Shown here: positions 57,889 to 64,000 of the stretch, piece by piece | How the letters are laid out: every line of letters starts with the position of its first letter | Numbering within the stretch: the stretch's first letter is position 1 | From: Pseudomonas sp. dw_358 | GTDB lineage: Bacteria > Pseudomonadota > Gammaproteobacteria > Pseudomonadales > Pseudomonadaceae | Length of the DNA stretch: 64,000 nucleotides | Direction of reading: 5' to 3' | Assembly (NCBI RefSeq): GCF_018449655.1 | Contig: NZ_JAAVUX010000022.1 | Coordinates: 1 to 64,000 of the forward strand | Notes under the pieces: generated by a model | Database searches by the model: none | What the model was told of the DNA's origin: nothing | Seen by the model: the letters and a program-made list of their open reading frames with translations, nothing else | Position numbers and translations under genes: made by a program

Positions 57889-57954
57889 ATTATTCGCCGA
57901 TCATTCGCCAAGTGATGTAGGAAGCTTCCGATTTGCTTGCAGGACGCTTCCGAT
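57889..57954 (-). promoter_or_regulatory. Response-regulator-type promoter of the chaperone-regulator-kinase unit
   Basis: The minus-strand -10 is AATAAT (57889-57894). The box TGTAGGAAGCTTCCGAT (57916-57932, centre 57924.5) contains the perfect palindrome GGAAGCTTCC, and a second box TGCAGGACGCTTCCGAT (57938-57954) lies 22 bp away. With the -10 as reference the first centre is at about -42.5, the class II activator position. The promoter of the major pilin has the same geometry. Confidence 0.7.
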
Positions 57955-57969
57955 ACTGCAAACAGCCGG

Positions 57970-59157
57970 TCACAGCTCGGCATCGAAGACGATCCACACC
58001 ATGCCGGTGTAAGTCGCGCCGGGGCGCTTGAGCATCTGGGTGATGTCATCGCGCCCGGCGATCTCGTAGCGCAGGCTGCCGCCTCGGTCCAGGGATTTGC
58101 CGGCGCTGTCGAATTGCAAGGCATTGGCCCGTCCGACGCCCAACGCCACGTTTTGCACGGAGGTGCCGGCGTGGGTATGGGCCGGCGGCAAGGTGAGGCC
58201 AATGGTCAAGGGCACCTGGTGACTGCTGCGCCGGTCCTGTATGCCGCAGGTGTTGCCCATGTTGTGCTGGCACTCGATGTAGGCCTTGAACGGTCCCGAC
58301 GACCAGAGCCGGAAGGGTTGCACCCGGTACAGCCTCGGCGGGATCAGCCCACCGTGTTCGTAGGCGGCCCAGCCTCCGGGCGGCTCGAGTACCGCCCTGT
58401 CGGAGTCGGGCGCAAAATCGATGACGAAGGCGTGGATCACTTCCAGTTCAATGTCGAAGGTCACCCGGGCACCGCGGGTCACCACCGCCTGATTGCCGAA
58501 GTCAATGTAGCCGCCATTGCCGACGTCGATGTCGACGCTGCCGCGCCAGATGCCGTGTTTCATGCGATGCGGCGATGGGGTGTCGAGCCGGACAATGGCG
58601 CTCATTTCGTCACTTTGGGTGTCACCTTCCATACCGACCGCCAGGCCGCCGGAGGTATAACAGGCGCCTGCTCCCGGGAATATCCAGCCTGTCGTCACAA
58701 AATCAGCGCCTGGGTGGAGGCCGATGGCTGTACAGCCTCCGTCGAGAAAGGGGCTCCAGGCCGGATGGTGATCCATTCGCCCAAATACCCGCTGCCCGAC
58801 CGTGGGTATGGAAAACATCAATTTTTCACGATCACCGGTCTGCTGATGGGTGATGATGACTTCGACAGGCGGGGATACCGCCACATAGAACTGATCTCGT
58901 GGATTCGGCGCGCGGGCAATAGTGTGCTTGGTGTATTCCACCGGCAGCGGTACGCCAAATGCCTTCCAGACCTGCTTGCAGAAGAAGGAATACTCGACGC
59001 ACATGCCATAGGGTGGATTGACGTCCATGAAGTCAGTCTGATCGGGCCGATAGCGGGCCTGAATCGACACGGTCTCCGCGTGTGCCGCCGGTAAAACGGG
59101 CAACAGGGTCGTCAGCAGGGCCATGACCGCCAACAGCTTGCGAAACAGCGTTTTCAT
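57970..59157 (-). CDS. Alpha-fimbrial minor tip subunit/initiator (CooD/CblD-like)
   Basis: A 395-aa exported protein with signal peptide (MKTLFRKLLAVMALLTTLLP...AHA). An N-terminal adhesin-like part has several Cys (YGMCVEYSFFCKQVW) and a C-terminal pilin-like part carries ECQHNMGNTCG, a CblD-family pattern. It caps and initiates the fimbria and may bind the host or a surface. ATG 59157 overlaps the usher stop (ATGA). Confidence 0.83.
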   Translation of the reverse strand: MKTLFRKLLAVMALLTTLLPVLPAAHAETVSIQARYRPDQTDFMDVNPPYGMCVEYSFFCKQVWKAFGVPLPVEYTKHTIARAPNPRDQFYVAVSPPVEVIITHQQTGDREKLMFSIPTVGQRVFGRMDHHPAWSPFLDGGCTAIGLHPGADFVTTGWIFPGAGACYTSGGLAVGMEGDTQSDEMSAIVRLDTPSPHRMKHGIWRGSVDIDVGNGGYIDFGNQAVVTRGARVTFDIELEVIHAFVIDFAPDSDRAVLEPPGGWAAYEHGGLIPPRLYRVQPFRLWSSGPFKAYIECQHNMGNTCGIQDRRSSHQVPLTIGLTLPPAHTHAGTSVQNVALGVGRANALQFDSAGKSLDRGGSLRYEIAGRDDITQMLKRPGATYTGMVWIVFDAEL

Positions 59158-61709
59158 GCGCCCTCCTCCAACGGTGGCTGCAGCACGACGGCCAGCCCTT
59201 TTGATGTGCAACTGCGGTCACCGACCAGCAGCGTGTCCTGTTCGCGCTGCACGCCCTCGCCGGTCAGGCTTAGGTAGCACAGGCGCTTGCCTCCATGGCG
59301 CACTTCCAGCACTGGCGACTGTTCACTCATCTCGACGCTGAAGAAGCCGTCGGGCTCGCTGACACCGCGTCCGGCATGATTGATCACCAGCGCGCCTTTG
59401 AGCGGATCGCCCTTGGCGTCGATCAGTCGGCCGAGCACGGTGACGGTGCGCATCACCCGCACTGTGCGGTGCTCGACGCCGCCACGGTTGAGGTGATAGG
59501 TGAGCAGCGGCGGCTGGATCACCGCGCTGGGGTCATGGCTGTCGGCAAAGTCCAGCTGCACGCTGGAGGCCTTCCAGGCGCTGGCCGGGATCAGGTTGCG
59601 CCCGGCATGCAGTTCGCTTGCCATGCCCTGGCTGTCATCGGCGCGCAGGCGCAGGCCTTCGATGTCCGATTCGACATCGACGATCAAGCCGCCCTCGCGG
59701 CCATAGTATTGGCCGCTGACGGCGACCTGGTCGCCGCCCAGGGCCAGGCTGCTGTCCAGGTTCAGGCCACCCGAGACGCTGCCGTCCCAGGAGGAACGCT
59801 GGGCGAACAGATCGCCCTGGGCCAGCGGATGCTCGAATTGGCCGTTGCCACTCAGGCCTGCGCCATAACGATCGACGCTCAGGGTCCCGGCGACGTTGCG
59901 CAGCGGTCCCAGTTCGACTTCCTGCTGATAACCCAGCGAGGCGTTGCGGTCCACCTGGCCGTCGCGGGATGTGCGGGTGCCCAGACTGGCCGACAGGCGC
60001 TTGCCTGGCTGGCCAAGGTTCAGGCTGAGCGACAGGTTGATACCGCGATTGCGCTTGTGCCCGGTGCTGTCACTGCCGGGACGGTCGAACAGCGCCAGGC
60101 GCCAGTCGGCGTCCGAGCCCAACAGCTGGCTGCGGCTGGACCAACCCAGGTCGACGGCCAGCCCGGGGGTGTAACCAGTGCTGTGGGATATCCGTACCAG
60201 CGCGCTGCTTTTGTGGGTCACGCGGTGGTGCACCGCCAGCGAGGTCTGCTGGGTGTCCTGGCCGCTGCGCGAGCGGTAACGCTGGCGGCCGTCAGCGTCG
60301 AGTTCATTCCAGTAGCGCGAGGCATCGCGGTCGATGTCGTACTGCCAGGCACGAGACTGGCTCAGCACCACGTCACCCGGGCCCAGGCGACTGCTGTAAC
60401 CGAGCAGGGCCTGCAGGTCATAGCCCTCGCCCCGGCGCTCGGTGTGGTAAAGGTTACCGTAGAGCTTGAGGCGGTCGAGGGCTTCCCAGTCCAGGGAGGT
60501 GCCGTATTGCATCTGCTCGTCCGCTCGCTGGGCCGACAGCCCCAGCACGGCCCGTGGGTGCAACAGGTAGTTGCCCAGCACCCCGGCACTCAGCGCGCCG
60601 CTGCGATCGCGGTCCCAGTTGCTGAGCAGCTCGCTCTGACGGCCGATGTACAGATTGTAGCGCCAAGGCTCATCGGTACTGCTCCAGTTGACCGGCTTGT
60701 AGACCATTTCCTGGGTACTGCTGCTGATGTGGCCGTCTTCCAGCACACGCACTTCCACCGCATAGATGCCGCCGGGCAGCACGCGGGTGTCGAGGGTTTG
60801 CAGGCCTGGCTGAACCGGCTGGCTATTGATCAGCGTGCCGTCGCGGTAAAGCTCCACCACGCCGGGGCGGCTGGGGGTCACATACAAGGGGGTGCTGCTG
60901 GTGGAGGCGGTATCGATCAGCAGGCTGTCGGTGCTGCCGAACATCATCCCCAGGGTCGTGTCGGGCGTGTCGCCCAGCAGCCGGGGTGTGCGCACCAGGC
61001 CGGTAGAGGCCGGGGCAAAATAGCCCAGGCGCCAGAAATGGCTCTGGTGCAGGCGCTCGCCGTACAGCTGACTGACCCGGTGGCGAGTCTGGTCAAAGCT
61101 GTCGGTGCTGCGGTCAGCCTGCGCTTCGGCCAACGTGGTCCAGTGGCCGACGCTGCCCTGGGCCTGCAAGGCGTAGCGGCCGGCCTGCTGGCGGCGATCA
61201 CCGGACAGGTTGAGTTGATTGCGTACGATCAGGCCGCGGCTGCCATGCTCCGGCTGGACGTGGTAGCGCGCCGCTTCACCATGGCGCTCCACCCCTTGGG
61301 TAAGGATCGAGACCTGGGAGTTTTCCAGGCTGTAGTGCAGTGCCACCAGACCGTTGGCGCAGCTGCGCGAGCAACTGCCCAGGGGGCGGGCGTCGCTCAG
61401 GTAGTCGGCCCAGTACTGGCGCACGGCAGGCGTCTCCTGACTGTCGGAGACGTCGGTGAATTCGAGAAATTGCAGGTGTTCATCACGGGTCAAGATCACC
61501 ATGGCTTCGCCCATGAAACGACCGTCCAGATCCAGGCGCACGGCCAGTGGCACCTCAAAGAAGTGCTCGCTGAATTCCTGGGGCAGACCGGCGGCCTGCT
61601 GCAGGATGCCCGCAGACTCGGCTGCAGTAGCCGCATTTACGCTGGTCGCCAGGAGCAGGCAGCCTGTGGCCAGGCGAATTGCGTGGGGTAAATCATGGGT
61701 GGGCGGCAT
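59154..61709 (-). CDS. Alpha-fimbrial outer-membrane usher (CooC/CblC/TcfC-like)
   Basis: An 851-aa usher. Signal peptide (LATGCLLLATSVNAATA), N-terminal domain, a 24-strand beta-barrel region with many alternating polar/hydrophobic strands (~200-650), and a C-terminal carboxypeptidase-regulatory-like E-set domain (GRLIDAKGDPLKGALVIN, ~770). Length and the C-terminal domain fit the CS1-type ushers. It forms the secretion pore for the subunits. Follows the pilin gene by 102 nt. Confidence 0.88.
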   Translation of the reverse strand: MPPTHDLPHAIRLATGCLLLATSVNAATAAESAGILQQAAGLPQEFSEHFFEVPLAVRLDLDGRFMGEAMVILTRDEHLQFLEFTDVSDSQETPAVRQYWADYLSDARPLGSCSRSCANGLVALHYSLENSQVSILTQGVERHGEAARYHVQPEHGSRGLIVRNQLNLSGDRRQQAGRYALQAQGSVGHWTTLAEAQADRSTDSFDQTRHRVSQLYGERLHQSHFWRLGYFAPASTGLVRTPRLLGDTPDTTLGMMFGSTDSLLIDTASTSSTPLYVTPSRPGVVELYRDGTLINSQPVQPGLQTLDTRVLPGGIYAVEVRVLEDGHISSSTQEMVYKPVNWSSTDEPWRYNLYIGRQSELLSNWDRDRSGALSAGVLGNYLLHPRAVLGLSAQRADEQMQYGTSLDWEALDRLKLYGNLYHTERRGEGYDLQALLGYSSRLGPGDVVLSQSRAWQYDIDRDASRYWNELDADGRQRYRSRSGQDTQQTSLAVHHRVTHKSSALVRISHSTGYTPGLAVDLGWSSRSQLLGSDADWRLALFDRPGSDSTGHKRNRGINLSLSLNLGQPGKRLSASLGTRTSRDGQVDRNASLGYQQEVELGPLRNVAGTLSVDRYGAGLSGNGQFEHPLAQGDLFAQRSSWDGSVSGGLNLDSSLALGGDQVAVSGQYYGREGGLIVDVESDIEGLRLRADDSQGMASELHAGRNLIPASAWKASSVQLDFADSHDPSAVIQPPLLTYHLNRGGVEHRTVRVMRTVTVLGRLIDAKGDPLKGALVINHAGRGVSEPDGFFSVEMSEQSPVLEVRHGGKRLCYLSLTGEGVQREQDTLLVGDRSCTSKGLAVVLQPPLEEGA

Positions 61710-61811
61710 CGATCACGTTCACCATCGCTGTGTTTTTCAGGCAAGACCACGCCGCAGCGGTGGCGCAAGGCCGCCGCTGGGCATGGCACAGAGGGGGTTA
61801 CCGAGCGTGAA

Positions 61812-62306
61812 TTACGGTACGGTTGGGGTGACGGTTTCGAACATCATGCTGACCGTGCCCTGGTAGTTGCCGGGCAGGTATTTCTGGTTAGCGGTGTTGG
61901 CTGCCTGGGCGAGGATCATGAAGTCGACCACCGACTCGCTGGCCGCCTCTGGCGCCGGCACGATGACGCTGGCGGCGGTGGTCAGCTTGGCGCCGTTGAT
62001 CTGCACGTCCAGGCCGATGTTGCCGGCACCGGCGGTCATCGCAGGTGGGTGCAGCAGGTAGGCGGAGATGGCGCCGGTGGTGCTCTTGACCCGCAGTTGC
62101 TTGCGGATCGGCTGCAGGGTTTCCTGGATGGAGTTCCAGGCCATGTCCTGGGGTTCGCTCATCCAGTTACCACCGATCGGGTCGACATAGAAGTTTTCGG
62201 TCGGTATCGTGGCGGTCACTGTGACCTGCTTTTCGATCGGATCGACGGCCATGGCCGGCGCAGCGATGATCATGGCAAGGGGCAGTGCGAGCAGTACGTT
62301 TTTCAT
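61812..62306 (-). CDS. Major fimbrial subunit, CS1/CFA-I type pilin
   Basis: A 164-aa pilin. After the signal peptide (MKNVLLALPLAMIIAAPAMA) the mature N-terminus VDPIEKQVTVTATIP matches the donor strand of CFA/I (VEKNITVTAS, recalled), and the C-terminal GNYQGTVSMMFETV matches the family's GNYSGVVSL. First gene of the fimbrial operon, with promoter boxes at 62399-62464 upstream. Polymer forms the shaft of a thin surface fibre. Confidence 0.92.
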   Translation of the reverse strand: MKNVLLALPLAMIIAAPAMAVDPIEKQVTVTATIPTENFYVDPIGGNWMSEPQDMAWNSIQETLQPIRKQLRVKSTTGAISAYLLHPPAMTAGAGNIGLDVQINGAKLTTAASVIVPAPEAASESVVDFMILAQAANTANQKYLPGNYQGTVSMMFETVTPTVP

Positions 62307-62398
62307 GGGTGGAGATTCCTTGTCACCAGTTTGGAATGGAGCGTTACACGCTTCGGTTCAGCCGCGGTACCCGAAGTGGGGTGCGGTTGGCGAGAGGA

Positions 62399-62464
62399 AT
62401 TATTCAGGGTCCGGCCGACAAAGGATGTAGGACGCTTCCCAAAGTTGCTGCGAAATTTCCTACA
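62399..62464 (-). promoter_or_regulatory. Response-regulator-type promoter of the major pilin operon
   Basis: The minus-strand -10 is AATAAT (62399-62404). The box TGTAGGACGCTTCCCAA (62426-62442, centre 62434.5) lies at about -42.5. A second, inverted copy TGCGAAATTTCCTACA (62449-62464, i.e. TGTAGGAAATTTCGCA on the other strand) is 21 bp further upstream and contains TTTCCTA, the BvgA heptad consensus (recalled). No -35 hexamer is present, as in activator-dependent promoters. Confidence 0.72.
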
Positions 62465-62542
62465 AATTTACATTCGAAAATCCGACAAAACTCCCCGCAA
62501 ACCCCGATGTCCATTGGGTATGACCCCTCTCGGACCGCCTCC

Positions 62543-63565
62543 ATGACCGATTCGCTCGACCACGCCGGATTGCCGGCGGACCTGCACTACGTCGACGACA
62601 CCCAGCCCGGTCTCAGCCGTCGCACCCTGCGCGGCCACTTTGCCTATTTCGACTCGGACGGCGAGCGCATCCGCGATGCGCAAGCGATCAAACGCATCAA
62701 TGCCTTGGTGATTCCGCCGGCTTATCGCGACGTGTGGATCTGCGCCGACCCTAAAGGCCACCTGCAAGCCACCGGCATCGACGCCCGCGGGCGCAAGCAA
62801 TACCGCTACCATCCGCGCTGGCGAGAAGTACGCGACGAGGACAAGTACAGCCGCCTGTTGTCGTTCGGCCAGGCCTTGCCACGTCTGCGCAAGCAGGTGG
62901 AGGCCGACCTGGCCCGGCCCGGCCTGCCAAGGGAGAAGGTCATGGCCACCGTGATCTCGCTGCTGGACAGCACCCTGATCCGGGTGGGCAACAGCCAATA
63001 CGCCCGCGACAACAAGTCCTACGGACTGACCACCCTGCGCAACCGCCACGTGGAGGTTCACGGCAGCGCCATTGCCTTTCACTTTCGCGGCAAGAGCGGC
63101 GTGGAACACCAGGTGTCAATCAAGGACAAGCGCCTGGCGCGGATCGTCAAGCGCTGCATGGACCTGCCAGGACAGAACCTGTTCCAGTACCTGGACGATC
63201 AAGGCGCGCGGCACAGCGTCAACTCCCATGATGTCAACGCCTACCTGCAACAGCTGACCGGCGCCGACTTCACCGCCAAGGACTACCGCACTTGGGCCGG
63301 CAGCGCACTGGCCCTGTCGATGCTGCGCGAGCTGCACTGGGAGCCGGAACCGGATGCGAAAAAGCACATCGTCGAGATGGTCAAGCACGTGGCCCGGCAA
63401 CTGGGCAACACCCCCGCGGTGTGCCGCAAGTGCTACATTCACCCCAAGGTGCTGGAGCACTTCGTCATCGGCGAACTGGCGCGGCTGCCCAAGGCAAGGG
63501 TGCGTAAGGGGTTGCGGATGGAAGAGGTGGCGTTGGCGAGTTTTCTGGAGAATCTGGTGGTGTGA
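62543..63565 (+). CDS. DNA topoisomerase IB
   Basis: A 340-aa poxvirus/bacterial-type topoisomerase IB that relaxes supercoils through a 3'-phosphotyrosyl link. Catalytic residues visible: RVGNSQYA (Arg region, ~152), the KxxG/KS segment in FRGKSGVEH (Lys ~182), and the nucleophilic Tyr in RKCYIHPKV (~299). The N-terminal DNA-binding fold begins HYVDDTQPGLSRR. The frame is open to 62285, but MTDSLDHAG (62543) is the start. The gene is divergent from the fimbrial pilin. Confidence 0.92.
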   Translation: MTDSLDHAGLPADLHYVDDTQPGLSRRTLRGHFAYFDSDGERIRDAQAIKRINALVIPPAYRDVWICADPKGHLQATGIDARGRKQYRYHPRWREVRDEDKYSRLLSFGQALPRLRKQVEADLARPGLPREKVMATVISLLDSTLIRVGNSQYARDNKSYGLTTLRNRHVEVHGSAIAFHFRGKSGVEHQVSIKDKRLARIVKRCMDLPGQNLFQYLDDQGARHSVNSHDVNAYLQQLTGADFTAKDYRTWAGSALALSMLRELHWEPEPDAKKHIVEMVKHVARQLGNTPAVCRKCYIHPKVLEHFVIGELARLPKARVRKGLRMEEVALASFLENLVV

Positions 63566-63623
63566 AGCGAGCGCACCCTTCATCACCACCCGTGAAAAAA
63601 CCACCGTCAATAAACCGATGTCA

Positions 63624-63650
63624 TAAAGACATCACACAAGCGCCCTATAA
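63624..63650 (+). promoter_or_regulatory. FliA (sigma-28)-like promoter of the partial chemoreceptor
   Basis: TAAAGACA (63624-63631), an 11-nt spacer and CCCTATAA (63643-63650) fit TAAAGTTT-N11-GCCGATAA at 6/8 and 6/8 positions. It lies 37 nt before the GTG start of the receptor. Confidence 0.62.
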
Positions 63651-63687
63651 CGGCAAGTCACCCCCGTCTTGCTGTCGGTGCTCCTCC

Positions 63688-64000
63688 GTGAAAATTCTCA
63701 AGTTCCTGCGCGATCCGCGCCGCTCATGCCTGCGCCAGATACGTATTCCCGCACGCCTGCTGCTGTGTTTCGCCATCGCCGCCCTGCTGCTGGGTGGCTT
63801 GGGTGGCTTTTGCCTGTGGCAGATGCAGATCATCCGCCAACAGGGCAGCACCATCGAAACCGGCGCCCTGCCAAGCATGGCCGCCGCCGACGGGATTGCC
63901 ATCGACCTGGGCAAGTTGCGCGGCGAGGCCCTGAGGCTGATTACCGATGCCGATGATCCCGGCGCAGTGGTGACCAGCACGATCACCATCGGACAACTCA
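63688..64000 (+). CDS. Methyl-accepting chemotaxis protein, N-terminal part (cut by window edge)
   Basis: The first 104 codons of a membrane receptor: cytoplasmic basic N-terminus (VKILKFLRDPRRS with GTG as initiator), TM1 (ARLLLCFAIAALLLGGLGGF, ~22-41), then the start of a helical periplasmic domain (QMQIIRQQGSTIETGALPSM) typical of four-helix-bundle MCPs. The GTG at 63688 is the only reasonable start before TM1, though no strong Shine-Dalgarno is visible. A sensor kinase is not excluded because the C-terminus is missing. Confidence 0.75.
   Translation, partial: MKILKFLRDPRRSCLRQIRIPARLLLCFAIAALLLGGLGGFCLWQMQIIRQQGSTIETGALPSMAAADGIAIDLGKLRGEALRLITDADDPGAVVTSTITIGQL

Overview
The window is high-GC bacterial chromosome that reads as Pseudomonas. 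Supporting signs are the dense LysR/MCP/GGDEF complement, a hairpin repeat with the GAGCTTGCTCG core typical of fluorescens-group REP elements, BvgAS-type control of a chaperone/usher locus, and a Tat-exported polyamine-type binding protein. A complete yellow-carotenoid cluster suggests a pigmented, plant- or air-associated species. No rRNA, tRNA, CRISPR array, transposase or phage gene was seen.

Layout. 0-5.6 kb (minus strand): a five-gene operon for a PotFGHI-like ABC importer plus an ALDH10-like aminoaldehyde dehydrogenase, with a LuxR-type regulator just upstream. 6.5-13.4 kb: DUF2798 protein, LysR, diguanylate cyclase, UppP, stand-alone receiver protein, MFS exporter. 12.7-17.6 kb: TetR regulator divergent from a tripartite EmrA/EmrB/OprM-like drug pump. 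17.7-26.5 kb: LysR/NADP-oxidoreductase pair, DUF2845 protein, EamA exporter, a chemoreceptor, a PACE exporter divergent from its LysR around a perfect inverted repeat, a His/Tyr-rich secreted protein, and a LysR/aldo-keto reductase pair.

26.8-34.3 kb: the carotenoid cluster. idi-crtX-crtY-crtI-crtB form one minus-strand operon in which every junction is a 4-nt ATGA overlap. crtZ converges on crtB, and crtE is divergent from idi across a spacer carrying a 9-bp inverted repeat. The gene set predicts IPP/DMAPP -> GGPP -> phytoene -> lycopene -> beta-carotene -> zeaxanthin -> zeaxanthin glucosides.

34.3-40.2 kb: small secreted protein, a second diguanylate cyclase, a BdlA-like PAS chemoreceptor, a small Cys-rich protein, a GlxA-type AraC regulator and a LysR.

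40.3-51.7 kb: a minus-strand signalling/catabolic island. It holds a 333-aa regulator with two DNA-binding domains (wHTH-REC-LuxR), a stand-alone REC protein, a 1731-aa Ser/Thr-kinase-like/AAA/GAF/histidine-kinase protein, AraC and LysR regulators, an ABM-membrane protein, a YtcJ-like amidohydrolase and a YcaC-like hydrolase.

51.9-62.5 kb: a pirin, then a class-5/alpha (CS1/CFA-I/Cbl-type) fimbrial locus. Its gene order is major pilin-usher-tip subunit-chaperone, followed directly by a BvgA/RocA-like response regulator and a BvgS/RocS-like hybrid kinase. Two promoters in this locus have the same layout: a palindromic box at about -42.5, a second box 21-22 bp further upstream, and an AATAAT -10. 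This suggests autoregulated control by the encoded two-component system. 62.5-64 kb: topoisomerase IB and the start of a chemoreceptor cut by the window edge. All three chemoreceptor genes have FliA-like (sigma-28) promoter candidates with the correct 11-nt spacer.
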